Counted from the stretch's first letter, positions 8,952-17,767 are shown. The stretch is DNA of 29,049 nt from an uncultured Collinsella sp. (GCA_934617135.1 CAKTUC010000010.1:1-29049); one strand, 5' to 3'. The notes: generated by a model from the sequence alone, not told the origin. Numbers and translations are program-made.

Positions 8952-9150
8952 CATCCTAAACGGCTTTGTTGAGGGGCCATACCACGCCGTTTATCTGGTT
9001 TGTTTGGTTTTCACGGTCAATTATTTGACTGAAACGTTCATAATGTGCAAACATAATACGGTTTACCTTTGCATTTACTTTCAACCTGAAGGTTAATGTG
9101 CGCAGGGGTCAACCCATGCTATGGCTATAACCTTTGTTCGGAGGACCGAC
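8952..9150 (+). promoter_or_regulatory. AT-rich leader upstream of ftsZ, probable promoter region
   Basis: A 199-base gap inside an otherwise compact cluster, clearly richer in A+T than its surroundings between about 8990 and 9100. It contains TTGACT at 9025-9030 and CATAAT at 9039-9044 and 9052-9057, but no pair has ideal 16-18 base spacing, so the exact promoter is unresolved. Two small palindromes are present: GTCAA-TTAT-TTGAC at 9016-9029 and AACCT-GA-AGGTT at 9083-9094. GGAGG at 9140-9144 is the ftsZ ribosome site, 6 bases before the ATG. I infer that ftsZ has its own promoter in addition to read-through from the cluster. Confidence 0.45.
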
Positions 9151-10305
9151 ATGCACGAGACAGAGATCAACAACTACCTTGCCGTCATTAAGGTGGTCGG
9201 CGTCGGCGGCGGCGGTACCAACGCGGTCAATCGAATGATCGAAGAGGGCATCCGCGGCGTCGAGTTTGTTGCCATCAACACCGATGCTCAGGCGCTCGCG
9301 ATCTCTGATGCCGATATCAAGGTGCACATCGGCACCGACCTTACCCGCGGCCTGGGCGCCGGCGCCAACCCCGAGGTTGGCCGCAAGGCTGCCGATGAGT
9401 CCCGCGACGATATCGCCGAGGCGCTCGCTGGCGCCGACATGGTGTTCATCACCTGCGGCGAGGGCGGTGGTACCGGCACCGGTGCTGCTCCTATCGTTGC
9501 CGATATCGCGATGAACGAGGTCGGCGCGCTGACCGTCGCCGTCGTGACCAAGCCCTTCACCTTCGAGGGTCGCAAGCGTAAGAAGAGCGCTGAAGAGGGC
9601 ATCAAGACCCTCTCCGATTGCGTTGACACCATGATCGTTATCCCTAACGACAAGCTGCTCGACATCGCCGAGAAGAAGACCACGATGCTCGAGGCGTTCG
9701 CGATTGCCGATGGCGTCCTTTCCCAGGGCACCCAGGGCATCACCGACCTCATCACCGTCCCGGGTATCATCAACCTGGACTTCGCCGATGTTAAGACCAT
9801 CATGAAGCAGGCCGGTACCGCCATGATGGGTATCGGTACCGCTTCTGGGGACACCCGTGCCGTCGACGCTGCCCAGCAGGCTATCTCCAGTCCGCTGCTC
9901 GAGAGCTCCATCGATGGCGCCACGCGCGTCCTGCTTTCCATCGCCGGCTCCAAGGACCTGGGCATCCAGGAGATCAGCGACGCCGCCGACGTTGTCGCCA
10001 ATGCCGTCGACCCCGAGGCCAACATCATCTTTGGTACCGTTGTTGACGAGTCCCTGGGCGATCAGGTTCGCATCACCGTTATCGCTACGGGCTTCTCCGA
10101 CTCCAACGTCAACCGTCAGGACGAGCTCTTCGCTGCTCAGCAGTCCCAGAGCAAGGCCGCTGTCTCTGCCGAGCCGCAGCGCACCGCTCCGGCTGCCAGC
10201 CCCGCTCAGGCTGCCCCGACTCGCAACGTCGGTGGTACCGAGCTGCCCAACTTCGGCAACGACCAGTTTGAGCTTCCCGACTTCCTCAAGCGCGGCAGCT
10301 TCTAG
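9151..10305 (+). CDS. ftsZ: Cell division protein FtsZ
   Basis: The tubulin-like GTPase that polymerises into the ring at mid-cell. ATG 9151 is chosen over the in-frame ATG 9121 because GGAGG lies at 9140-9144. The protein is 384 residues. The N-terminal GTPase domain has [13 protein letters not shown] (17-29) and the tubulin signature [10 protein letters not shown] (105-114); the T7 loop is [11 protein letters not shown]. About 50 variable, Ala/Gln/Pro-rich residues link to the C-terminal peptide [11 protein letters not shown], the docking site for anchors. No ftsA precedes it, so SepF (encoded at 16677) is the likely membrane anchor, as is known in actinobacteria. A strong terminator follows at once. 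Confidence 0.99.
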   Translation: MHETEINNYLAVIKVVGVGGGGTNAVNRMIEEGIRGVEFVAINTDAQALAISDADIKVHIGTDLTRGLGAGANPEVGRKAADESRDDIAEALAGADMVFITCGEGGGTGTGAAPIVADIAMNEVGALTVAVVTKPFTFEGRKRKKSAEEGIKTLSDCVDTMIVIPNDKLLDIAEKKTTMLEAFAIADGVLSQGTQGITDLITVPGIINLDFADVKTIMKQAGTAMMGIGTASGDTRAVDAAQQAISSPLLESSIDGATRVLLSIAGSKDLGIQEISDAADVVANAVDPEANIIFGTVVDESLGDQVRITVIATGFSDSNVNRQDELFAAQQSQSKAAVSAEPQRTAPAASPAQAAPTRNVGGTELPNFGNDQFELPDFLKRGSF

Positions 10306-10329
10306 TTCGTTTTTCTCAACGACCTGCAT

Positions 10330-10361
10330 GGGATGCGTCCGATTGGGCGCATCCCTTTTTT
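10330..10361 (+). terminator. Rho-independent terminator after ftsZ
   Basis: GGGATGCGTCC (10330-10340) pairs with GGGCGCATCCC (10345-10355) across a GATT loop, with one G-U pair, and is followed by six T. It lies 24 bases after the ftsZ stop and closes the dcw transcription unit. Confidence 0.9.
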
Positions 10362-10400
10362 GTTGTGTTTCGTCTTTGTAAACGAAAGCCTCCAATCTCC

Positions 10401-10418
10401 TTACGTTCCCTTTACGTT
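10401..10418 (+). promoter_or_regulatory. Candidate Pho box (7-bp direct repeats) upstream of pgeF-pst
   Basis: TTACGTT occurs at 10401-10407 and again at 10412-10418, so the two 7-base repeats are 4 bases apart and repeat every 11 bases. This is the architecture of PhoB/PhoP binding sites in other bacteria. It sits about 100 bases before the pgeF start and after the ftsZ terminator, in the only gap before the phosphate genes. The base sequence itself is not a known consensus match, and no phoB/phoR genes are in the window, so the role is inferred. Confidence 0.4.
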
Positions 10419-10521
10419 TGGTCCCTACCGCTGCGGGTATCCTTTTGATGAAGTATGGCAGCCGTATGACGCGGACTGCTGCGGCGTTGCCGCGATACTT
10501 GTGTTATTAGGAGGCTTTAGT

Positions 10522-11322
10522 ATGGCAGCACGTGCGGACAACGTTTCGCGTGTCGACCATGATGGAGTTACGTTGGTAGAGGGCGCGACGCACGATGTTC
10601 GCTTTGCCTTTACCGAGCGCACCGGTGGCGTTTCCGAAGATGCGTACTCCTCGCTCAATCTGGGCTCGCATGTAGGCGATGACCCCTTTGCCGTTCAAGA
10701 AAATCGTCGCCGCGTGCTCGAGGCCATGGGTGCCGCTGAGTGCGAGCATAATCTGCTCGTACCCAATCAAGTACATGGCGACCATATAGTTACGGTGACC
10801 TCGAACGGCGCCGACGATCTCGAGAGCATTCGCGAGCAGATTGCCGAGGGCTGTGATGCCATCGTCTGTACGGCCCATGAGGTACCCGTGCTGCTCTGCT
10901 TTGCCGATTGCGTTCCCGTGGTGCTGGTTGCTCCCAACGGTTTTGCCGTGGTGCATTCTGGCTGGAAGGGCACGATTGCGCGCATTTCCGCCAAGGCGTG
11001 CCAAGCGCTCTGCGAGGCGGCTGGCTGCAAGCCGGAGGACATCTCTGCCTATATTGGGCCCCATATCCTGGGCGACGAGTACGAGGTGTCCCAAGAGCTC
11101 ATGGATCGCTTTGCCGCCGAGTTCGCGTGCATCGACGCTACCGCTTCCCGTATGCTCGATCTTTCCGCCGCCATTCGCGAGGCGCTGGTGGATGCCGGTG
11201 TCGATGTGAACGGCATTGTGGACACCAAACTTTCCACCGTTCGTCAGAACGACCGCTTTTATTCCTACCGCAGCGAGGGCGGCACCTGTGGGCGCCATGC
11301 GGCGATCGGCGTGATGCTATGA
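10522..11322 (+). CDS. pgeF: Peptidoglycan editing factor / multicopper-type purine nucleoside phosphorylase family (PgeF, YfiH/YlmD)
   Basis: A member of the DUF152 family (Cu-polyphenol oxidase or laccase domain), shown in E. coli to affect peptidoglycan peptide composition and in other cases to act on purine nucleosides. The ATG at 10522 has AGGAGG 7 bases upstream; an in-frame upstream start at 10333 lies inside the ftsZ terminator and is rejected. The product is 266 residues. The conserved metal ligands are H85 in NQVHGDH, C130 in CFADCVPV and H145 in HSGWKG. Its TGA stop overlaps the pstS start as ATGA, so it heads the pst operon. Orthologues normally neighbour yggS and sepF; here they are 4.5 kb away. 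Confidence 0.93.
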   Translation: MAARADNVSRVDHDGVTLVEGATHDVRFAFTERTGGVSEDAYSSLNLGSHVGDDPFAVQENRRRVLEAMGAAECEHNLLVPNQVHGDHIVTVTSNGADDLESIREQIAEGCDAIVCTAHEVPVLLCFADCVPVVLVAPNGFAVVHSGWKGTIARISAKACQALCEAAGCKPEDISAYIGPHILGDEYEVSQELMDRFAAEFACIDATASRMLDLSAAIREALVDAGVDVNGIVDTKLSTVRQNDRFYSYRSEGGTCGRHAAIGVML

Positions 11323-12155
11323 GAAAGATCGCATCGGTCCTGAGTGCAGCAGTGCTCACGCTCACGCTGTGCGCCTGCTCCTCGGGATCTTCTACGTCTT
11401 CTATTACCGTGGCCGGCTCGACCACCTGCCTTCCCATTGCCGAGATCGCGGCCGAGGGCTTTAAGGAAGAGACCGGCATCGACGTGCTCGTCTCCGGCCT
11501 GGGCTCATCTGCTGGCATCGAAGCTGTTAGCGCCGGCACTGCCGATATCGCCAGCTCCTCTCGTGGCCTCAACGCCGATGAGCAAGACCTGGGCCTGACG
11601 CCCATCGTTATCGCGCACGACGGTATCGCAGTCATCGTCAACGACGACAACCCAGTCGACAACCTCTCGACTGAGCAGCTCCGCGATATCTATGCGGGCA
11701 AGATTACCAACTGGAAAGAGGTTGGTGGCGAGGACCTGAAGATTCAGGTTATCAACCGCGACGAGGCTTCCGGTACGCGTGAGGCCTTCCGCACCATCGT
11801 GATGGACGGCACGCCGTTCGATCGTCGCTCGGCCGTTCTTTCGGGCACGGGCCAGGTACGCGATGTCGTGTCTCGCTCTCGTGGTGCTATTGGCTACATC
11901 TCGCTGGGTTTTGTCGAGAGCCTCAACGCTAAGACCTCGGTTAAGGCCGTCTCGGTCAATCACGTCGAGGCGTCCGAGAAGACGGTCGCAAGTGGCGGTT
12001 ATCCCATCTCCCGCGACCTCTACTTCTTTGTGAAGGGGACACCTTCGCAGCAAGCGCAGGATTACATCGACTACGTGACGTCCGAAAAGATGGACAAGCA
12101 GATTCGCGAGGCGGGCTTTATTCCCGTCACCAACGACGGAAAGGGGAGTGAGTAG
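11319..12155 (+). CDS. pstS: Phosphate ABC transporter substrate-binding lipoprotein PstS
   Basis: The extracytoplasmic phosphate-binding protein of the high-affinity Pst system. The 278-residue product starts with MRKIASVLSAAVLTLTLCAC; LCAC is a lipobox with the modified cysteine at C20, so it should be membrane-anchored outside the cell. Phosphate-binding features follow: AGSTTCLPIAE, GLGSSAGIEAVSAGTADIASSSR and RDEASGTREAF. This is the PBP-like/PstS fold of compact Gram-positive type. The start overlaps the pgeF stop (ATGA), and the stop is next to the pstC start. The ligand is assigned by motif and operon, not tested. Confidence 0.95.
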   Translation: MRKIASVLSAAVLTLTLCACSSGSSTSSITVAGSTTCLPIAEIAAEGFKEETGIDVLVSGLGSSAGIEAVSAGTADIASSSRGLNADEQDLGLTPIVIAHDGIAVIVNDDNPVDNLSTEQLRDIYAGKITNWKEVGGEDLKIQVINRDEASGTREAFRTIVMDGTPFDRRSAVLSGTGQVRDVVSRSRGAIGYISLGFVESLNAKTSVKAVSVNHVEASEKTVASGGYPISRDLYFFVKGTPSQQAQDYIDYVTSEKMDKQIREAGFIPVTNDGKGSE

Positions 12156-12156
12156 C

Positions 12157-13083
12157 GTGGAAGCACAGGAAACCCCCCAGATTGAGCAGGAGGCCCAGGC
12201 GCACAAAAAGCGTGAGTTGGCGTTGGTGTCGCGCAGCACCTATCTTAAGGAGAAGGCACTGCAGTGGATCTTCTTTGCCTGCGCGTTCTTGGCGGTCGTC
12301 ACGGTCATCTTGATTTTTGTCTTTACCACGTACTCGGCGCTGCCCGTCTTTACCGACATTGGTCTGGCGGACTTCTTTAGCTTTACGTGGGCGCCCTCCG
12401 AGGGCCACTACGGCATCATGTCGCTGCTGGCCGGCTCGGGTCTGGTGACCGTCGGTGCCCTTGCCATGGGTGTGCCCCTGGGTGTGGGCACGGCTGTGTA
12501 TCTGGTCGAGATTGCCAGCAAGCGCGTGCGCAAGCTCATCAGCCCTGCCGTCGACCTGCTGGCGGGCATCCCCTCCATCATCTACGGCTTCTTCGGCATG
12601 ATTATCATCCGCCCGTTTATCGCGCAGCTGACCGGCGGTCTTGGCTTTGGCGCACTGACGGCGTGGTTCGTGCTCGCCATCATGATCGTCCCCACCATCA
12701 CAACGCTCACCATCGATGCCCTCAATTCTATTCCCATGGGTATTCGCGAGGCATCGTATGCCATGGGTGCCACCAAGTGGCAGACCATCTATAAGGTCGT
12801 GCTGCCCGCAGCCAAGCTGGGTATCGTGGACGCCATCGTGCTGGGCATGGGTCGCGCTATCGGCGAGACCATGGCCGTGCTTATGGTCGTGGGTAACGCT
12901 CCGGTCATTCCGGACAGCATCGCGAGCCCTATCTCGACGCTCACGAGTCAGATCGCGCTCGACATGAGCTATTCCTCGGGCCTGCACCGCTCGGCGCTGT
13001 TCGGCATGGGCGTGGTCCTGTTTATCATCTCCGCCACGCTGGTGGGTATCGTCCGTCTGATTTCCAAGAAGAAGAGGGGGTAG
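12157..13083 (+). CDS. pstC: Phosphate ABC transporter permease PstC
   Basis: One of two membrane permease subunits for phosphate import. The GTG at 12157 is preferred because AAGGGGAG ends 8 bases upstream; the GTG at 12148, inside the pstS end, overlaps that site. The product is 308 residues with an Gln/Glu-rich cytoplasmic start, a first helix at about 36-57, and five further helices. The ABC-permease EAA loop, which contacts PstB, reads EASYAMGATKWQTIYKVVLP, followed by GMGRAIGETMAV. A basic tail (SKKKRG) ends the protein. pstA follows 3 bases after the stop. Confidence 0.95.
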   Translation: MEAQETPQIEQEAQAHKKRELALVSRSTYLKEKALQWIFFACAFLAVVTVILIFVFTTYSALPVFTDIGLADFFSFTWAPSEGHYGIMSLLAGSGLVTVGALAMGVPLGVGTAVYLVEIASKRVRKLISPAVDLLAGIPSIIYGFFGMIIIRPFIAQLTGGLGFGALTAWFVLAIMIVPTITTLTIDALNSIPMGIREASYAMGATKWQTIYKVVLPAAKLGIVDAIVLGMGRAIGETMAVLMVVGNAPVIPDSIASPISTLTSQIALDMSYSSGLHRSALFGMGVVLFIISATLVGIVRLISKKKRG

Positions 13084-13086
13084 GCT

Positions 13087-13992
13087 ATGTCCGATTCTGT
13101 TGACACGACGGTCGATACGACCTCGTCGCGCGAGCGCATCAAGCGTGCCCTTTCCCACGGCAAGAAGGGCCGCATCAATAAGGACTTGTCCAACAAGATC
13201 ATGCTCGGCGTGTTTCGCGCCGCGGCCTATATCACTACGCTGGTACTGGTCGCCATCATCGCCTATGTAGTTATCAACGGCCTGCCGCATATTTCGCTCG
13301 ACTTTATCTTTGGCTGGCCGCAGGGCGTCAACGCCGAAGGCGGCATCTGGCCCACGATCGTCTCGACCATCTACGTGACGGCACTCGCCATGCTCATCTG
13401 CACGCCGGTTGCCGTCCTGGCTGCGGTCTATCTGGCCGAGTACGCCAAGCAGGGCAAGGTCGTCGACATCATCCGCTATGCTGCCGATGCCCTGGCCTCG
13501 GTGCCCTCCATTGTTATGGGCCTCTTTGGCTATGCCTTGTTTGTCGAGGCCATGGGCTTGGGTCTTTCGATGGTCTCTGCCGCGCTGGCGCTGGCACTTC
13601 TGATGCTGCCTATCGTCATGCGCACCACCGAGGAAGCAATCCGCGCCGTTCCACGCTATATCCGTTGGGGTGCATATGGCCTGGGCGCTACCAAGTGGCA
13701 GGTCGTCTCCAAGATCGTGCTTCCCTCTGCCTTCGGCCGCATCGCCACCGGCATCGTCCTTGCCATCGGCCGTGCCATCGGCGAGACCGCGGTGGTTCTC
13801 TACACCATGGGTCAGGCCATTAACCTGCCTATTTCGCCGCTCGATTCCGGTCGTCCCATGACCGTTCACCTTTATCTGCTCGCCAATGACGGCATCAACA
13901 TGAACGCAGCCTACGGCACCGCGCTTTTGCTGATGGCGATTATTCTGGCCTTCAACCTGTTTGCGCGCTATCTGTCGCGCAAGCGCCGCTAG
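13087..13992 (+). CDS. pstA: Phosphate ABC transporter permease PstA
   Basis: The second permease subunit, forming the channel with PstC. The 301-residue product starts with about 40 polar, charged cytoplasmic residues and then has six membrane helices. The EAA loop is EAIRAVPRYIRWGAYGLGATKWQVV in the C-terminal half, followed by LPSAFGRIATGIVLAIGRAIGETA. A GGGGG run at the end of pstC serves as ribosome site for the ATG at 13087. PstA is distinguished from PstC by position before pstB and by the HLYLLANDG loop near the end. Confidence 0.95.
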   Translation: MSDSVDTTVDTTSSRERIKRALSHGKKGRINKDLSNKIMLGVFRAAAYITTLVLVAIIAYVVINGLPHISLDFIFGWPQGVNAEGGIWPTIVSTIYVTALAMLICTPVAVLAAVYLAEYAKQGKVVDIIRYAADALASVPSIVMGLFGYALFVEAMGLGLSMVSAALALALLMLPIVMRTTEEAIRAVPRYIRWGAYGLGATKWQVVSKIVLPSAFGRIATGIVLAIGRAIGETAVVLYTMGQAINLPISPLDSGRPMTVHLYLLANDGINMNAAYGTALLLMAIILAFNLFARYLSRKRR

Positions 13993-14004
13993 TTAAGGAG
14001 TCCC

Positions 14005-14806
<802 letters not shown>

Positions 14807-14808
<2 letters not shown>

Positions 14809-14880
14809 TCGGTGCGACTAGTCCCAAGCCGATCGGACCTGGTCCGGTGCGTATTCACTGTGCGGGCGGCATGACCGCAC
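14807..14880 (+). repeat. Three palindromes in the pstB-phoU gap
   Basis: The gap between pstB and phoU carries three stems in a row: GATCGG at 14807-14812 with CCGATC at 14829-14834; CGGACC-T-GGTCCG at 14834-14846; and GTGCGG at 14860-14865 with CCGCAC at 14875-14880. None is followed by a T run, so they are not standard terminators. They may act in mRNA processing or partial attenuation that lowers phoU relative to pst; this is inference. Confidence 0.5.
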
Positions 14881-14900
14881 CCAACTGATTGGAGTGAACC

Positions 14901-15758
14901 ATGCGCAAACTGTTTTCCCGTCAGCTCGTCGAGGCCCGTCACGAGATGTTGAGCATCTACGAGGCTGTAGACCTGGCGCTTCACGACGCCGTGAAGGCCT
15001 ATGTGACCGATGACCGCAAGCTCGCCACCAAGACCAAGAAGCGCACGCTCTCGATTGACGCTCGCTGCGCCAACTTGGAGGCCGTGTGCTACAACTTGAT
15101 CGCTACGCAGTCGCCGGTCGCCTCCGACTTCCGCTTGCTGCAGACGATTATCTACGTCGACTTTAACCTGCAGCGCATGACCGATAAGGTTCGCCAGATC
15201 TGCCGTGCCACGCGTCACATGGTCAAGGCCGATATCTCTCTGCCCCAGGAGCTCGTCGGTACGGTTGAGGCCGAGGCCGAGGCTGTTTACCAGGTGCTGG
15301 GTTCTTCGCTTTCCGCGCTCGTCACCAACGACATGTCCATCATCTGCAATCTGGCCGTCGAGGACGAGCCGGTGCATGCGGCGTACGAGAAGTTCTTCCG
15401 CACCTTTAACCGCATGGACACGGGCGATTTTATGGACGACGACAGCAACTATGACGACCTGCGCCGCGCCATCATGGTTTCGCGCTACCTCGATCGCATT
15501 GCCTCGATTTCCATCGATGCCGCCTGCCGTCTGACCTTCCTGCTGACCGGCCAGCGCATGAACGCCGGCGATATCGCCCGCACGGACGAGGACGAGCTCG
15601 AGAGCATGCGCGTGCCTTCGGGCGAGGGCGTCATCATGCGGCCTGCCGTCGATGCGCGCTTTGTTGCCAAGGTGCCCGCTAACGAGGTGAGCGAAGGCCT
15701 TCGCTACCTGTTGGATCATCTTGAGGACGAGGATGATACCGAGGACGACGAGGAGTAG
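14901..15758 (+). CDS. phoU: Phosphate signalling protein PhoU
   Basis: A cytoplasmic regulator that links Pst transporter state to phosphate-responsive gene control. GGAG precedes the ATG by 7 bases. The 285-residue protein is longer than the usual 210-240 and is all-helical with two PhoU repeats. The first metal-site helix (about 84-100) reads YVDFNLQRMTDKVRQI and resembles the family ERxxDH pattern. The second (about 195-210) reads SRYLDRIASISIDAA, where the usual GDH after the Arg-Ile is lost. The C-terminus adds about 60 residues ending in a run of Asp and Glu. Position after pstB supports the name; the transmitter kinase is not encoded here. Confidence 0.9.
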   Translation: MRKLFSRQLVEARHEMLSIYEAVDLALHDAVKAYVTDDRKLATKTKKRTLSIDARCANLEAVCYNLIATQSPVASDFRLLQTIIYVDFNLQRMTDKVRQICRATRHMVKADISLPQELVGTVEAEAEAVYQVLGSSLSALVTNDMSIICNLAVEDEPVHAAYEKFFRTFNRMDTGDFMDDDSNYDDLRRAIMVSRYLDRIASISIDAACRLTFLLTGQRMNAGDIARTDEDELESMRVPSGEGVIMRPAVDARFVAKVPANEVSEGLRYLLDHLEDEDDTEDDEE

Positions 15759-15796
15759 GGTAGCCCCGTTCGTCGAAAGATTGTAAATACCTAAGT

Positions 15797-15832
15797 GAGC
15801 GCGGCCTTGCACATGCGAGGCCGCGCTCTTGC
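15797..15832 (+). terminator. Probable terminator after phoU
   Basis: GAGCGCGGCCT (15797-15807) pairs perfectly with AGGCCGCGCTC (15818-15828) across a 10-base loop. The following bases (TTGCGTT) are only partly T-rich, so termination may be incomplete and yggS could be reached by read-through. Confidence 0.7.
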
Positions 15833-15878
15833 GTTAGCATGGGACTACTTGTTTGGCTGTCTGCGGAGGCGATTGGCA

Positions 15879-16616
15879 ATGGATAACTATTTGGACTTGA
15901 TGCGCGCTCGCCGCGAGCAGATACTCGAGCGCTTCTATGTCGCACTCGATCGCGCCGGTCGTTCACATGATGAGGCGCGCCTGATTGCCGTCTCCAAGAC
16001 TGTTGGCGTCGATGAGACCGTTGCCGCTATTCAGGCGGGGTATCGCCATTTTGCCGAGAACCGCCCGCAGGAGCTCGTTCGCAAGCTTGCAGGCCTCGCA
16101 GAGCATCCGGGGCTACCCGAAGTGCGCTTCGATATGATCGGCAACCTGCAGACCAACAAGATCAATGCGGTTCTGGGCTCGGCCGAGCTGATTCATTCGG
16201 TAAGCTCGCTGCATTTGGCGCGGGCTATCTCGAGCCGTGCAGTCCGCAAGATTGAGGCGGGCGAGCTCTCCGGCCCCCAGCGTGTGCTGATCGAGGTGAA
16301 TGTGAGCGGCGAGGAGTCCAAGGGCGGCTTTTCGCCCGACGAGGTTCGCGACGCCGCAGGTGAGCTTGCGGAGCTTGAGGGAATTTGTGTGCAGGGCCTT
16401 ATGACGATGGCCCCGCGGGGGAATAAAGATGTGGCGCGCCGCACCTTCGCTGGACTTCGCGAGCTAAGGGATGAGCTTGAGGCGACGCACTCCGATCTGA
16501 GCCTGCCCGAGCTTTCCTGCGGCATGAGCGAGGACTTTGAGCCTGCCCTTGAGGAAGGCTCTACGCTCGTTCGCCTGGGCAGGGTAGTATTTAGCCCGGA
16601 GTTTGCAGTAAAATAA
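15879..16616 (+). CDS. yggS: YggS family pyridoxal phosphate homeostasis protein (YlmE)
   Basis: A PLP-binding TIM-barrel protein of the alanine-racemase-fold family, which controls vitamin B6 and amino-acid balance and has no known enzymatic reaction. The ATG at 15879 has GGAGG at 15864-15868; an in-frame GTG at 15795 would run through the terminator stem and is rejected. The product is 245 residues. Family marks are LIAVSKTVG (PLP lysine in AVSK), FAENRPQEL, DMIGNLQTNKI, IEVNVSGEESKGGF, GLMTMAP and LSCGMSEDFEPALEEGSTLVRLG. It is the ylmE member of the ylm cluster, directly before sepF. Confidence 0.95.
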   Translation: MDNYLDLMRARREQILERFYVALDRAGRSHDEARLIAVSKTVGVDETVAAIQAGYRHFAENRPQELVRKLAGLAEHPGLPEVRFDMIGNLQTNKINAVLGSAELIHSVSSLHLARAISSRAVRKIEAGELSGPQRVLIEVNVSGEESKGGFSPDEVRDAAGELAELEGICVQGLMTMAPRGNKDVARRTFAGLRELRDELEATHSDLSLPELSCGMSEDFEPALEEGSTLVRLGRVVFSPEFAVK

Positions 16617-16676
16617 GGCTCTGAAGTGCGCACTGATTATCGGAGCGCCTGCACTAAACCGCGAGAGGACACAACC

Positions 16677-17402
16677 ATGGGCTTCCTTGACGAGATTAAA
16701 AATAAGATGCACCTGGGCGGCCAGCAGGGTTACGACCAGGGTTATGGTCAGGACGACGACTACGGCTACGATGATGGCTATGATGACGGCTACCAGAACA
16801 ACGGTTACAGCGGTGCCTCGGGCGAGGGCTTCTACACCCAGGACGAGCCGAGCAATGGCCTGTTGGGTCAGACGCGCCGCGGCGAGGCCGAGTCGGTGGC
16901 CGTGTACACACGCTCCGGTCAGTTGGTCGGCGACGATTCTCGCCACGCTACGACCTACAACCCACCATCGCGCTCGCAGGAGACGGTTGCGGGCGGTTAT
17001 CGTCCCGGTGCCTACGATACGCCGTCGAGCTACGCCGAGAGCACGCGTGCCCGCGCTGCCGCTCCCGCACCTGCCCCCGCGCCGAGCGATGCCTCGGCCT
17101 ATGCGAGCAACATTATCAACTCTACGCCGCAGCTGCCGGCGTATGTCTTGCGCCCCGAGAGCTATGACGACGTGGAGACCGTTGTGCGCCGCGTGCGCAC
17201 CAAGCAGCCTGTCGCGCTGATCTTTGTGGGCGTTCGTACCGAGGTCGCCAAGCGCGTCCTGGACTTCTCGTACGGCTTTGCCTGCGGCTTGGGCGCCACG
17301 GTCAAAGAGGTGGGCGACCGCGTGTTTATGGTGCTGCCCGCCGGTTGCGAGGTCAAGGATTCGGACCTCAAGAAGCTCCGTGCCGACGGCTACCTTAAGT
17401 AA
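16677..17402 (+). CDS. sepF: Cell division protein SepF, FtsZ membrane anchor
   Basis: SepF binds the FtsZ C-terminal peptide and the membrane, and in actinobacteria replaces FtsA. The ATG at 16677 gives the conserved amphipathic start MGFLDEIKNKMHLGG; the in-frame GTG at 16626 would bury it. The product is 241 residues. Residues 14-48 are a Gly/Tyr/Asp/Gln-rich low-complexity stretch, then a Ser/Ala/Pro linker with an alternating Ala-Pro run near 125-135, and the globular SepF domain from about 158 to the end (YVLRPESYDDVETVVRRV, VALIFVGVRTEVAKRVLDFSYG, GDRVFMVLP). The linker is long for the family. Its TAA stop is in frame with yggT. Confidence 0.95.
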   Translation: MGFLDEIKNKMHLGGQQGYDQGYGQDDDYGYDDGYDDGYQNNGYSGASGEGFYTQDEPSNGLLGQTRRGEAESVAVYTRSGQLVGDDSRHATTYNPPSRSQETVAGGYRPGAYDTPSSYAESTRARAAAPAPAPAPSDASAYASNIINSTPQLPAYVLRPESYDDVETVVRRVRTKQPVALIFVGVRTEVAKRVLDFSYGFACGLGATVKEVGDRVFMVLPAGCEVKDSDLKKLRADGYLK

Positions 17403-17423
17403 AGACAAGACGAGGAGATTCTC

Positions 17424-17705
17424 ATCAACATCTACACCATTGTCCAGCTGGTCAATACGCTGTTCAACTTTTACTCCACGCTCATCGTGGTCTACTGCCT
17501 TATGACGTGGATTCCTATGAAGCAGGGCGGATTGCTGCAGGATATCGCCGCTGTTCTCGATAGCGTGTGCGGCCCGTGGCTCAATTTGTTCCGCCGGTTT
17601 ATCCCGCCGATGGGCGGCGTCGATTTTTCACCGGTCGTTGCGATTATTGCGTTGCAGTTGGTGCAGAAGCTGGTTCTGCAACTTCTTATAGGTATACTCA
17701 TATAA
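17424..17705 (+). CDS. yggT: YggT family small membrane protein (YlmG) with probable non-standard start
   Basis: A small protein with two membrane helices; relatives affect cell division, nucleoid distribution or, in plastids, complex assembly. The frame from 17418 encodes INIYTIVQLVNTLFNFYSTL, a typical YggT first helix, then VYCLMTWIP and, in the second half, GPWLNLFRRFIPPMGGVDFSPVVAIIALQLVQ, the family hallmark with FRRFIPP. No ATG, GTG or TTG precedes the first helix. GAGGAG at 17412-17417 is placed exactly for the ATC at 17424, giving 93 residues, the family length. A GTG at 17487 would remove the first helix. The frame is the same as sepF across its TAA stop. Confidence 0.8.
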   Translation: MNIYTIVQLVNTLFNFYSTLIVVYCLMTWIPMKQGGLLQDIAAVLDSVCGPWLNLFRRFIPPMGGVDFSPVVAIIALQLVQKLVLQLLIGILI

Positions 17706-17767
17706 AACTGGCTTAGTAACTCACGTCGGGCGCACGGCGCCAAGGCGAAGATAAAGGAGAACTTGTT

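Noticed and set aside
10333..10521. 63-codon N-terminal extension of PgeF
   Set aside because: It would begin inside the ftsZ terminator stem and cross the candidate promoter; AGGAGG places the start at 10522.
12127..13869. 580-codon open frame on the - strand across pstC and pstA
   Set aside because: It is opposite two clear permease genes; its product is His/Asp/Gly/Arg-rich without domains. Long antisense frames arise from the GC-rich codon use of the real genes.
17424..17705. yggT as a truncated pseudogene
   Set aside because: The full family length and both helices are encoded without a frameshift or stop; only the start codon is non-standard and a ribosome site is correctly placed.
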